Made by a program: the position numbers and the translations under genes. A stretch of 20,500 nucleotides of DNA from Ignavibacteriota bacterium. Its GTDB lineage: Bacteria > Bacteroidota > Ignavibacteria > Palsa-1295. Positions 7,378 to 16,120 of the stretch are shown here, one piece after another. The DNA is taken from assembly GCA_025357895.1 (NCBI GenBank), contig JANYLL010000097.1:1-20500 (forward strand), written 5' to 3'. Each line of letters starts with the position of its first letter. The stretch's first letter is position 1. The notes beneath the pieces were generated by a model that saw only the letters and a list, made by a program, of their open reading frames with translations, searched no databases and was not told where the DNA came from.

Positions 7378-10300
7378 ATGAGTTGGAGTTCCCTTAAGAA
7401 AAAAGCCTTATGGGTGATTAGTCCTTGCATAGCGAGCATAATTCTGCTTGCATTCCTCTTCGCTCCAGCATATTCTTCTTGGAAACGCGTAGCACAATTT
7501 AATACAACAGTTAATGCCTCATTCTTTTTTAATGAGTTTCGTGGTTTCATCGCAATGGATGGCTTCGAGGGAATAAAAAGAACTTCCGATGGAGGCAAAA
7601 CTTGGAAAGATTGTATTACACCATCACCGTTTGTCTATTTTGGTTACATTACTGATATTTTCATGAAGGATTCGCTCAACGGATGGGCGGGAATTGAGAA
7701 TGATAATTTAAGTCACGGTCTATGGTACACTAATGACGGCGGCGTAACCTGGCGTGAGGTTATGAATGTATTCGGGCAGGTTTCATCCGTTTATCAAACT
7801 CCATCGGCAATTGTAATGGGTGATAGATTTTCGCTTAACAGACTTTCCAGTTCGGTAAATGGTGGACTTAATTTTCTCCGATCCTCTGTTGACCGATTCA
7901 ATGGTATAAATTTTGTTGACGATATTCATGGCGTAGCAAGTCCTTTTGCAAGCCCATCAGGAACTGCTGTATATACCAGTGATGGTGGAATAAGCTGGCA
8001 AAAATCAAACAATGCTCCGATGACCACAGAATCGTGGGGAGTGTATGCACAAAAGGGAACTCCTAATTTTATTGTTGCCGGCGAGAAAAATTCTTTTGAC
8101 CCATCTCCCACAGAAAGTGCCTATGCTTCCTATGATTACGGTGCATCGTGGCAAACAGTAGGTACACTCTTCGGAAGAACAACGGGACATATCGCAGGAG
8201 TCGGACCGGTGATCTATACACAAAGCTGGACGAGATGGCAATATCCGAATCAGTTAGGCTTTGTCGGAATGAACCGTTCAACTGACGGAGGCAAAACATG
8301 GAAAAACGTTGGTGGACCATCTAACTATCGTGATACGCGTTTTTCTGTTACAGGGTGCCTCGGAGGAGTGGTCTATGCATTTGATGAATCGGGCGGAGTC
8401 TGGAAAACAACTGATGGTGGCGATGGCGAAATTCATGAACCGCCTCACAATCCGAATGTCGTACCTGACCACATTGATCTTTCATCTTCTTTGTGCGCTA
8501 CATCACTTGCAAATCTGAATTATTATAACTTGTCATGTAATCCGTTAGTGGTTCAGAAAATAGAATTTATTGATTCAACTGATCCGGCTGTTGCCTCCGG
8601 AGCACTCTCCTTCACAAGGTATCCAAAACTTCCGCAAACTCTCAATCCTACGGACGCTGATTTCATTACCCTCTTCTGGAATCCTAAAAAGATGGGTATT
8701 CAGAAGCTTTTATCTACGACATTTGTCAGGATTCGGAGCACGATGCTTGATTCGACGATACGGCTGGATACGTTATTGGCGATAAACTCGCAATCGTTTG
8801 CTAATCAGCCGGTATTCTCTTTAAATATCACGAAGGTAAATTTCGATTCGATGAATATTTGCCAGAGGTACCTCGACACTACGGTAAGTTTTAGTAACGG
8901 AAGTTGTGATACGTTATGGCTTGATTCAGCGCAGTTAGGCGGCTCTGTTGATTGGAAAATGTTAGACCGCTCTACTTTAACTTCGCTTGCGCTTCCGTTA
9001 GGTCTGGCTCCCGGTGAATCGGCGTCGTTTTTAATTCGGTTTGCTCCAAAAGATATAGGAGCTCAGGCTGCAAAATTGCGACTTCATTTTTATCATCAGG
9101 GGTTGACTCGTGATACGATACTATCATTCTCGGGATTATGCTACCGTACGTTTATGGTTTACGGTGATAAAAGTGTCAATATTGCGCCGACATCGATATG
9201 TACAACTATCGATACCGTAATTTATCTTCATAACCTGAATTGCGATACGTTGACCGTCGATGGATTTACCAATAATAATGCATCGGATTTTTCCAACATT
9301 AATGGCGTCACTTTTCCGTATCAACTGCCACCCGATAGTGCATTTGCCTTGCATTTTAGGTTTCATGCACTGAAGAATACAACAAGTCAGGGATTAGTTA
9401 TTTTCCAATTTCATCTGGCAGGAGACACTTCGATATGGGAATCGTCACTACGGGGAAATGGATTACCGGGAACATCTGATTTTGTTACGTCAATGACTGC
9501 GGCGCAACTTAATTTTACCGATAGAGTAGCTTGTTCTCCACCTGATTCATTAGAGTTTACGATCACAAACCCAGGTTGTGATTCCATGACCGTACTTAAC
9601 TCAACGATCGCAGGCATTGGATTGCCTGCGATCAGTTATCGTACCGAACCTCCCTTACCTTCGATACTAGTGAATGTTGGTGATAAAGTTCGTGTCGTCG
9701 TGTATTTGCAAGCAGATAAACCGACGCTTAATGATGGCAGCCTTAAATTACGGTATGAGTTAAGTGACGGTTCTTTCCATGATTCGAGTTTTACTATCCA
9801 TGCAGCTGTTTCTCGCGGAGAACGTAAGGCAGTGCTATCACTGAAGAACATCGATCTGGGTATAGGTTCGCTATGTATTCCAAGGGATACTGAAATTACT
9901 ATTACGAATCCGGGTTGTCCTTCGATGACTGTGCAAAGTGTTACACTCACCGGAAATTATTATGCACCGGTGAATCCGCGGCCGACTCCATATGTACTTG
10001 CAACCGGAGAAAGCGAGACTTTCAAACTTACTTATGTTCCTACCGGTTCGGGTACGGATCTCGGGCAGGTTGAGGTGACTACCGATGCCGATATAAATCC
10101 AATTCATATTATTCCTCTTACTGCTTCGACAAGGCAGATCGACCATGTTAATTTCCGTCTTGCACAACTTAATAGTAACATACGCTCCGGCGATACTGCC
10201 ATCTTTGGTTTTATTCCTGATAGAGATTGGACAGGAAAGGGATTGCAATCTATTGGTTTTGCGATCAATACGAATGGTGATCTCTTAACCTATAATGGAC

Positions 10301-10902
10301 ACACCGAGCAAGCTTATAATACATTCAAAGCATCAGTTACCTCTGTATCTCTGCCGGGAAGACAATCGCAATTAAATGTTCTTTTAACTTCGCCAACGGA
10401 AGTTACTTTGGTTAAAGATCAACCGCTGGTTAAGTTCTATTATGCAACTGCATTAGCAGATACGATCAGTACGCCTGTAACGCTAGGATTATTAGAACTT
10501 AATAATGCTAATGTGCCTTATGCGAATTGTGTGCTTTCCACTTCACATCAAGATGGCGATTTCGTTCTTCAGATGGAGTGCGGGGCTAAGACTCTTATTG
10601 ACATGTTGAATGGAAAACTGCCAATTCTTGCCGGAGTAACGCGCCCAAATCCGGTCACTGCACAAACAAATTATCAGGCAACATTAGCTTTCACTGCCTT
10701 ACATACAGGCATCGCCCAAATTGATTATTATGATGCCTTAGGGAAATGCATTGTTACCGAAACGATACACATTGATAAACCAGGCATGTACTCAGCACAT
10801 TTTGACGGCACAAAATTATGCGGAGGCAATTACGAGTATATTCTGAAATTTAAGGATGGCTTATCGAATTCTTCAAGAGGACATATTATCTTAGTGAAGT
10901 AA
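7378..10902 (+). CDS. Large secreted protein: Ycf48/BNR propeller, five Cys-paired anchor-D repeats, T9SS sorting domain
   Basis: A 1174-residue protein. The ATG at 7378 gives a basic N-terminus and a hydrophobic core (SPCIASIILLAFLFAPAYSS) typical of a signal peptide. Residues ~35-355 carry seven propeller motifs (SDGGKTW, NDGGVTW, a degenerate VNGGLNF, SDGGISW, DYGASW, TDGGKTW, TTDGG). Residues ~365-950 hold five Ig-like repeats about 111-122 residues apart that resemble choice-of-anchor D modules (NPGCDSMTV, NLNCDTLTV). Each has two cysteines spaced C-X13-14-C, starting at about 373, 495, 608, 719 and 833, and likely disulfide-bonded. A further beta-rich domain (~925-1075, NFRLAQLNSNIRSGDTAIF) is perhaps cohesin-like. 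The last ~90 residues (NPVTAQTNY, IDYYDALGKC, GGNYEYILKF, GHIILVK) look like a T9SS type A sorting domain. It is probably a cell-surface or adhesive protein; its ligand is unknown. Its stop directly abuts the hemH stop. Confidence 0.85.
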   Translation: MSWSSLKKKALWVISPCIASIILLAFLFAPAYSSWKRVAQFNTTVNASFFFNEFRGFIAMDGFEGIKRTSDGGKTWKDCITPSPFVYFGYITDIFMKDSLNGWAGIENDNLSHGLWYTNDGGVTWREVMNVFGQVSSVYQTPSAIVMGDRFSLNRLSSSVNGGLNFLRSSVDRFNGINFVDDIHGVASPFASPSGTAVYTSDGGISWQKSNNAPMTTESWGVYAQKGTPNFIVAGEKNSFDPSPTESAYASYDYGASWQTVGTLFGRTTGHIAGVGPVIYTQSWTRWQYPNQLGFVGMNRSTDGGKTWKNVGGPSNYRDTRFSVTGCLGGVVYAFDESGGVWKTTDGGDGEIHEPPHNPNVVPDHIDLSSSLCATSLANLNYYNLSCNPLVVQKIEFIDSTDPAVASGALSFTRYPKLPQTLNPTDADFITLFWNPKKMGIQKLLSTTFVRIRSTMLDSTIRLDTLLAINSQSFANQPVFSLNITKVNFDSMNICQRYLDTTVSFSNGSCDTLWLDSAQLGGSVDWKMLDRSTLTSLALPLGLAPGESASFLIRFAPKDIGAQAAKLRLHFYHQGLTRDTILSFSGLCYRTFMVYGDKSVNIAPTSICTTIDTVIYLHNLNCDTLTVDGFTNNNASDFSNINGVTFPYQLPPDSAFALHFRFHALKNTTSQGLVIFQFHLAGDTSIWESSLRGNGLPGTSDFVTSMTAAQLNFTDRVACSPPDSLEFTITNPGCDSMTVLNSTIAGIGLPAISYRTEPPLPSILVNVGDKVRVVVYLQADKPTLNDGSLKLRYELSDGSFHDSSFTIHAAVSRGERKAVLSLKNIDLGIGSLCIPRDTEITITNPGCPSMTVQSVTLTGNYYAPVNPRPTPYVLATGESETFKLTYVPTGSGTDLGQVEVTTDADINPIHIIPLTASTRQIDHVNFRLAQLNSNIRSGDTAIFGFIPDRDWTGKGLQSIGFAINTNGDLLTYNGHTEQAYNTFKASVTSVSLPGRQSQLNVLLTSPTEVTLVKDQPLVKFYYATALADTISTPVTLGLLELNNANVPYANCVLSTSHQDGDFVLQMECGAKTLIDMLNGKLPILAGVTRPNPVTAQTNYQATLAFTALHTGIAQIDYYDALGKCIVTETIHIDKPGMYSAHFDGTKLCGGNYEYILKFKDGLSNSSRGHIILVK

Positions 10903-11883
10903 TCAGAATTTTTCAAGCTCATTTATAGCTAATTCCGCCAGTGCCTGAATAAAAATCGGTGAATCGTTCAACCCTTCAGAGATGATAAATTCCTCAATCC
11001 CTACTTCTTCAGCTTCTTCTCTTGCTTCAATATCTAATTCGTGAGAAGTTTCAATATGATCGCTGACAAAAGAGATCGGAACGACAAGAAGTTTTTTTAT
11101 TCCGCTTTCACCAAGTTTCTTTACTGTAGATTCTGTATCCGGAGTTAACCACTCTCGCGGTCCTACTTTGCTCTGATAAGAAAGTGTATATTGGTAGGAA
11201 TCTCTGAATTTATTCATCACAAGTTCAACCGTAGCTTTTATTTGTGCAGAATATGGATCTCCGCGGTTCACGATAGTCATGGGGGTTCCGTGCGCTGAAA
11301 AGAGAATATGTACATCCGATTGATCGGTAAATTTTGAAAGCGCCTGCTCAACACGATCTGTGAAGGCTTTAATATATAATGGATTGTCGTAATATTCAAT
11401 AATGCGCCTATCGTTGAATCTTCCGCCAAGACGTTTAGATTTCTTGTCCCATTCGTTGAAGCTCGATCCCGCATTGGTGATGGAGTACTGTGCGTAAAGT
11501 GGAAAAAGAACGATATCAGTGATGCTTTTCACTTGAAGGGCTCGAATTGCCTCTGAAGTATACGGTTTCCAATAACGCATTGCAAGTTCTACCAGGACTT
11601 CACCTTTACCGAATTTAGTATCCAAAAAAGATTGCAGTGCTCGCTGTTGTGCGAACGTTTTTTCAACGATGGGTGATTTACCGCCTAACTCAGCATATTT
11701 TATTTGCAATTTCTTGTAGCGGAGTTTGGTAATGACTTTCGCAAATATTTTCTGCGTCAACTTTCCTCCCGGAAACTGAATAATATCATTATCACTAAAA
11801 AGATTATATAGGAACGGCTCGACTGCTTCAAGCGAATCTGGACCGCCAAATTGTAATAGAACGACTGCTTTCTTGTTTGTCAT
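10903..11883 (-). CDS. hemH: Ferrochelatase
   Basis: A 326-residue enzyme, close to the family's usual length, that inserts ferrous iron into protoporphyrin IX to make haem. The N-terminus VVLLQFGGPDSLEAVEPFLYNLFSD is the family signature. The metal-binding His is in HILFSAHGTPM (about residue 198) and the catalytic Glu in VSDHIETSHELD. The frame is open back to 11931, but the ATG at 11883 places MTNKKAVVLL at the family's usual start. This ATG overlaps the stop of the upstream membrane-protein gene by four bases (ATGA), which indicates translational coupling. It is the last gene of the haem run. Its TGA abuts the TAA of the convergent large surface protein with no spacer, so no terminator separates them. 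Some bacteria use a related enzyme for coproporphyrin III, but hemF in this run fits the protoporphyrin route. Confidence 0.95.
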   Translation of the reverse strand: MTNKKAVVLLQFGGPDSLEAVEPFLYNLFSDNDIIQFPGGKLTQKIFAKVITKLRYKKLQIKYAELGGKSPIVEKTFAQQRALQSFLDTKFGKGEVLVELAMRYWKPYTSEAIRALQVKSITDIVLFPLYAQYSITNAGSSFNEWDKKSKRLGGRFNDRRIIEYYDNPLYIKAFTDRVEQALSKFTDQSDVHILFSAHGTPMTIVNRGDPYSAQIKATVELVMNKFRDSYQYTLSYQSKVGPREWLTPDTESTVKKLGESGIKKLLVVPISFVSDHIETSHELDIEAREEAEEVGIEEFIISEGLNDSPIFIQALAELAINELEKF

Positions 11884-12377
11884 AGTAGTAATAAACTCCC
11901 AAATGCAAGAGGGGGAGCAATAAGTGAACAAGCCATCATCACGAAAGTAAATCGAAATCGGGTGAATTCCTGAGATGGTTTACCGTCTTCCGGCAATAAT
12001 GTCACTACTTTTCTTCCGATCACTGCAAGAGCAATGACAGCGATAAAAAGCGATACAAAAATTACTGGTAGAAAATATGTGCTCATTTCCGCAAGAAGAA
12101 AGTTAGCAGTTCCATCACCTGTTTTAACAGAACGAGCAATGATCATCCGTGTCTGCTCGCCATTCGCCCCTGATTGAATGATCGCCAGAAGAAAAGCACA
12201 GATCAAAATCCCGAATCCTATCCAATAAAATAATCGAAAGATTAAAAAAACATTAAGAGCATTTTTAGAAATAGAAATCAATGCATTTTTACGTAATCGA
12301 CGTAACGAAACGATCGTGACCCACATTGATAAACTTAGTGGTAGCAGAATACAGATAAGCAAAAAATCAATTCGCAT
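11880..12377 (-). CDS. Unrecognised four-helix membrane protein between hemF and hemH
   Basis: A 165-residue protein that I cannot assign to a family. Four hydrophobic segments are visible: residues about 3-23, 42-66, 104-127 and 143-163. The ~35-residue stretch between helices 2 and 3 (GANGEQTRMIIARSVKTGDG) is polar and a basic RRLRK cluster follows helix 1. Its ATG lies 11 bases after the hemF stop; a GTG at 12389 overlapping that stop would add four residues. Its own stop overlaps the hemH start by four bases. This position suggests a role in late haem synthesis, where a protoporphyrinogen oxidase gene would be expected. HemJ oxidases are also small four-helix proteins, but they need a conserved haem-ligand His, and this sequence has no His at all. 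It also lacks flavin motifs. It could instead be an accessory or anchoring protein. Confidence 0.8.
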   Translation of the reverse strand: MRIDFLLICILLPLSLSMWVTIVSLRRLRKNALISISKNALNVFLIFRLFYWIGFGILICAFLLAIIQSGANGEQTRMIIARSVKTGDGTANFLLAEMSTYFLPVIFVSLFIAVIALAVIGRKVVTLLPEDGKPSQEFTRFRFTFVMMACSLIAPPLAFGSLLLL

Positions 12378-12388
12378 TTCTTTATACA

Positions 12389-13273
12389 CTAAGCCCAGCT
12401 GCGTGGATTTTTTAATACATTAACGAGCTTTTCTTCTTCAGAGCCATGTTGCAGTTGTACGTCATAATCCCAACGGGCAAGAGTTGGAAGGCTCATAAGA
12501 ATGCTTTCAATTCTTCCACCGGTTTCTAAACCGAATAATGTGCCCTTATCATAAACTAAATTAAATTCTACATATCGCCCATGACGAAGCAATTGCCATT
12601 GCCGTTCTGCGTCAGTAAAATGTTCATCTTTGTGTTCTTCAACTATAGGATTATACGAAGGTAAAAATGTTCTTCCAATATCTTGAACAAATGAAAATAT
12701 TTTCTCCAATTCTACTCTATTACCGTTCAAATGATCAAAGAATATACCGCCAATGCCTCGTGTTTCAGCACGATGTTTAATATAAAAATAGTCGTCACAC
12801 CATTGTTTAAATCTGGGATAATAATCTGCATCGTGTGTATCGCAAGTACTTTTGATGGTTGTATGAAAATGTTTAGCATCTTGTTCGACGAGATAGTATG
12901 GTGTCAGGTCTATTCCACCGCCAAACCATGCTTCTCCGGTAGATTGCTCGAAGTATCGGAAGTTAGCATGAACGGTGGGAATTTTCGGAGAGCGAGGATG
13001 AAGGACAAGAGAAATGCCTGTTGCATAAAATTGCGACGCGGCATTTGATTTGTCTTGGAGCATCTTTGGAGATTCTCCGTGAACGGCAGAAAAATTTACA
13101 CCGGCTTTTTCAAAAATATTTCCGTCAGTCATGACTCTTGTTCTACCACCTCCGCCGTCAGGCCGATCCCAAAGATCTTCACGGAATTTTGCCCCGCCAT
13201 CAAGTGATTCAAGAGATGAGGTTATTTCATCCTGAAGATTTCTAAAAAAATCTGATGTCCGTTGCCTAAACAT
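12389..13273 (-). CDS. hemF: Oxygen-dependent coproporphyrinogen III oxidase
   Basis: A 294-residue enzyme (E. coli HemF has 299) that decarboxylates two propionates of coproporphyrinogen III to give protoporphyrinogen IX, using O2. Family motifs are clear: GGGGRTRVM, FEKAGVNFSAVHGE, WFGGGIDLTPYYL, GIGGIFFDHLNG and RGRYVEFNLVYDKGT-like HGRYVEFNLVYDKGT with downstream GLETGGRIESILMSLP. Family His residues are retained in SAVHGE and VLHPRSP. The protein acts as a soluble dimer. Its presence implies an organism that makes haem with oxygen available; no anaerobic hemN is in the window. It starts 23 bases after the hemE stop. Confidence 0.96.
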   Translation of the reverse strand: MFRQRTSDFFRNLQDEITSSLESLDGGAKFREDLWDRPDGGGGRTRVMTDGNIFEKAGVNFSAVHGESPKMLQDKSNAASQFYATGISLVLHPRSPKIPTVHANFRYFEQSTGEAWFGGGIDLTPYYLVEQDAKHFHTTIKSTCDTHDADYYPRFKQWCDDYFYIKHRAETRGIGGIFFDHLNGNRVELEKIFSFVQDIGRTFLPSYNPIVEEHKDEHFTDAERQWQLLRHGRYVEFNLVYDKGTLFGLETGGRIESILMSLPTLARWDYDVQLQHGSEEEKLVNVLKNPRSWA

Positions 13274-13296
13274 AGGTAGTAAATATCTTATAAGTC

Positions 13297-14352
13297 TTAT
13301 CTTAAATAAGCTTTTTTTCCAGCCTCAACAAAAGCCCTTGCACGATCAGGCTGTACATCCGGTGTTATTCCATGACCGAGATTAAAGATATGCCCGGTGC
13401 AATCTCCCATGCGTCCGGCGATCTCATTTACACGATCCGTGATAACTTGCTCAGAAGCGAATAATAGCGAAGGGTCGAGATTACCTTGCAAAGCAACTTC
13501 ATTACCGATAAGTGCTTTTGCATCGGCAATATCAATTGTCCAATCCAGCCCAACGACATCGCAACTTGTTGCAGCGATCTCAGTAAGTGAATGATTGGCA
13601 CCTTTACAAAAGACAATGACGGGTGCCCGGTTATTTGTTCGTTTTTTTACATCACGAACAATATCGCCGATATATTGTAGAGAAAAGTCCTGAAAATCTT
13701 CTGGAGTAAGAATACCTGCCCATGTGTCGAAGATCTGAACTACATCCGCCCCAGCTTCGATCTGCATGACAAGATAATCGGCAACAGCGCCGGCGATCTT
13801 TTGCAAAAGTTTATGTGCTTCATCTGATCGGGTAAAGATCATTTCCTTTGCATGACGAAAATCTTTTGAACCGGAGCCTTCGACCATATAGCAAAAAAGT
13901 GTCCACGGTGCGCCGCTGAATCCTATCAAAGGAACACGCCCTTTAAGTTTTTGCTGAGTAAGAATAATTGCATCAGCCACGTATTTGAGATCACGAGAAG
14001 GATCAATATCTTTAAGATCGCGAATTTGAGTATAGAGCCTGATTGGATCAGGAAATCGCGGACCGCCTTTACCTTCTTCAACGAGGAGCTTCATGCCCAT
14101 TGCTTCAGGTACTATAAGAATATCAGAAAAAATAATGGCTGCATCAACTCCTATAAGATCGACCGGTTGAATTGTTACTTCACTTGCGAGTTCAGGATTC
14201 TTTACCATTGTCAGGAAATCATGCTTGGCGCGAAGTGCGCGATATTCCGGTAAATATCTACCTGCCTGACGCATAAACCAAACAGGTGCACGCTCAGTCT
14301 TTTCGCGTCTGGCGGCGCGAATGAGAAGATCATTTTGTAACGTATGCTTCAT
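13297..14352 (-). CDS. hemE: Uroporphyrinogen III decarboxylase
   Basis: A 351-residue cytosolic enzyme (E. coli HemE has 354) that converts uroporphyrinogen III to coproporphyrinogen III by removing four carboxyl groups. The N-terminal signature PVWFMRQAGRYLPEYR is intact with its two essential Arg residues. The Asp of IIFSDILIVPEAMG, the GFSGAPWTLFCYMVEG segment, the QIFDTWAG motif and the C-terminal FNLGHGITPDVQPD are also visible. The ATG lies three bases after the hemD stop, consistent with coupled translation in the haem run. Nothing unusual is seen. Confidence 0.97.
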   Translation of the reverse strand: MKHTLQNDLLIRAARREKTERAPVWFMRQAGRYLPEYRALRAKHDFLTMVKNPELASEVTIQPVDLIGVDAAIIFSDILIVPEAMGMKLLVEEGKGGPRFPDPIRLYTQIRDLKDIDPSRDLKYVADAIILTQQKLKGRVPLIGFSGAPWTLFCYMVEGSGSKDFRHAKEMIFTRSDEAHKLLQKIAGAVADYLVMQIEAGADVVQIFDTWAGILTPEDFQDFSLQYIGDIVRDVKKRTNNRAPVIVFCKGANHSLTEIAATSCDVVGLDWTIDIADAKALIGNEVALQGNLDPSLLFASEQVITDRVNEIAGRMGDCTGHIFNLGHGITPDVQPDRARAFVEAGKKAYLR

Positions 14353-14355
14353 TAA

Positions 14356-15159
14356 TTAAAAAGTTGTTTTTAGAAATTGTATAATATCCTGAGCAAGTGA
14401 TTCCTGATTTGCTTTTCGTGCGACGATCTCAGGACGTCGGCGAAGTAGAAGTTCGATCTCTTTTGCTGTTGTCTCGCCTATCGCTGCAAGAACAGGAAGC
14501 GATGAAAGATGACTTGCTCCCATTTCTGCAAGTGTACGAACAAAATACTCTACTGCTGATGGTGAAAAAAAAGTAATAACATCCAAACGTTCTGACGCCT
14601 CTACTTCAAATAATTGTAATAAGCGCGCTGAATCATGAAGCGATGGGCCTGTCGTTTCATATAAGACAGCCCGCTCGATCATTGCCCCACACATTTCAAA
14701 TGCGCGTACTAAGACAAGCATTCCGATCTGTGACTGAAGAATCAATGTTCGCTTATCTCGGATATCGAATGTGCGTAAGCTTGTAAGAAGCGCTGCTGCC
14801 CCTGCATTTTGATGGGGAAGTGGTACAGTAAGTGTATATCCAAATTCAGAAAGCTTTTCTGCTGATTTAGCTCCGATCGTTGCAAATCCAACTGATTCAC
14901 GAATTGCTTTATCAATACCAAGACTTTCTGCGCGAGCATGAAAATATTCAATTGCAGTCGGACTTGAAAGAACACAAAGATCAAATTCTTTTTTTGCAAG
15001 CCGCATGAATATTTCATCAAGTGATTTTGTATCACGGGGATCCGCAATCGTGATCATTGGAATTTCGATAACATCGATCCCTTCGGCTTTTAGCGCCGAG
15101 CTGAAAGTATTATCTTCAGTTATGCGTTGCAGTGGTCGCGTGAGAAGTACTCTTGGCAT
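14356..15159 (-). CDS. hemD: Uroporphyrinogen III synthase
   Basis: A 267-residue protein that closes and inverts ring D of hydroxymethylbilane to give uroporphyrinogen III. HemD is a weakly conserved family; the call rests on the N-terminal PRVLLTRPLQ start, the LCVLSSPTAIEYF and FATIGAKSAEKL segments of the first half, the DVITFFSPSAVEYFV and LAAIGETTAKEI segments of the second half, and its place directly after hemC. The frame extends to 15189, but the ATG at 15159 gives the family's usual start and leaves one base after the hemC stop. The extra ten residues of the longer form would overlap hemC. Confidence 0.93.
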   Translation of the reverse strand: MPRVLLTRPLQRITEDNTFSSALKAEGIDVIEIPMITIADPRDTKSLDEIFMRLAKKEFDLCVLSSPTAIEYFHARAESLGIDKAIRESVGFATIGAKSAEKLSEFGYTLTVPLPHQNAGAAALLTSLRTFDIRDKRTLILQSQIGMLVLVRAFEMCGAMIERAVLYETTGPSLHDSARLLQLFEVEASERLDVITFFSPSAVEYFVRTLAEMGASHLSSLPVLAAIGETTAKEIELLLRRRPEIVARKANQESLAQDIIQFLKTTF

Positions 15160-15160
15160 A

Positions 15161-16120
15161 TTAATGAGTTTTCTCACTCTCTTCGGCATCCGTTAAATGC
15201 GTGATCATTTCTTTTCCTCCCTCAGCAAGAAATTTATCCGCAACCGCTTTTGCGTTTTGCATTAACTCTGTTTCGGTTGAACTCACTTGCATACGCATCA
15301 TTCTGTCACCGTTAGGATAAGCAATGCATGCATCAATAAGATAATCGGAATGATCTTTTCGCACGAAAGTGCCCAGAGGTAACTGACATCCGCCTCCGAG
15401 AGCATGGAGTATCTTTCGTTCGGTTGATGACGAAAGACGTGACGCTGGATCTTCAAGCGGATATAGAAGTTCTGAAATATTACTATCATCCTCACGCGCT
15501 TCTATCGCAAGAGCGCCTTGTCCCGGAGCAGGGAGCATATCGTCCGTAGAAATATAATGTGTTATATCTGCCAAAAGTCCAAGTCTTTCGATTCCTGCAG
15601 CCGCAAGGAGCATACCATCCCAATTGCTTTCACGAAGTTTGCGAATTCGCGTGGGTACGTTGCCGCGAATATCAATGATTTCATAATCAGCGCGCTGCGC
15701 AAGAATTTGTGCTTTCCTTCGCAAACTTCCTGTTGCAATTTTTGCACCTTTTGGAAGCTCGAAAAGTTTTGCATTCGGGTCATTTGATAGAAATGCATCG
15801 CGTACATCTGCTCGTTCAGGAATTGCAGCGATTATTAATCCTTTATCAAGCTCAGTAGGTAAATCTTTTAAGCTATGAACTGCAATATCAATTTGATTTT
15901 CCAATAATGCGCGTTCAAGTTCGATAGTGAAAACACCTTTGCCGCCAATAAGAGAAAGGGGAGAATCAAGGATCTTATCACCAGTTGTTTTGATGATCTT
16001 GATCGTGATATCCATATCAGGATAGAGAACCTCCAATTTTTGTTTAATAAAATTGGATTGCCAAAGTGCGAGATCGCTTCCTCGCGAACCGATGATTAAT
16101 GATTTTGGAGAAGAATTCAT
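15161..16120 (-). CDS. hemC: Porphobilinogen deaminase (hydroxymethylbilane synthase)
   Basis: A 319-residue cytosolic enzyme that joins four porphobilinogen units into hydroxymethylbilane on a dipyrromethane cofactor. GSRGSDLALWQSNFIK, AVHSLKDLPTEL (catalytic Asp), ATGSLRRKAQ and GNVPTRIRKL are all present. The cofactor-binding Cys is in LGGGCQLPLG. The ATG shares one base with the hemA stop (TGATG), so translation is probably coupled. The C-terminal tail is slightly longer than in E. coli and charged (TDAEESEKTH). Its substrate-forming gene hemB is not in the window. Confidence 0.97.
   Translation of the reverse strand: MNSSPKSLIIGSRGSDLALWQSNFIKQKLEVLYPDMDITIKIIKTTGDKILDSPLSLIGGKGVFTIELERALLENQIDIAVHSLKDLPTELDKGLIIAAIPERADVRDAFLSNDPNAKLFELPKGAKIATGSLRRKAQILAQRADYEIIDIRGNVPTRIRKLRESNWDGMLLAAAGIERLGLLADITHYISTDDMLPAPGQGALAIEAREDDSNISELLYPLEDPASRLSSSTERKILHALGGGCQLPLGTFVRKDHSDYLIDACIAYPNGDRMMRMQVSSTETELMQNAKAVADKFLAEGGKEMITHLTDAEESEKTH

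Noticed and set aside
5774..10902. Photosystem II assembly role for the Ycf48-like proteins
   Set aside because: The propeller motif is shared by many surface proteins. These have T9SS-like sorting domains and there is no photosynthesis gene in the window.
11884..11931. Longer hemH start and, likewise, a longer hemD start at 15189
   Set aside because: Both extensions run into the upstream gene and precede the positions where the families begin; the ATGs at 11883 and 15159 give coupled junctions.
11880..12377. Calling the membrane protein HemJ
   Set aside because: Size, helix number and location fit, but the sequence contains no His, while HemJ relies on a conserved haem-ligand His. The similarity is of build only.
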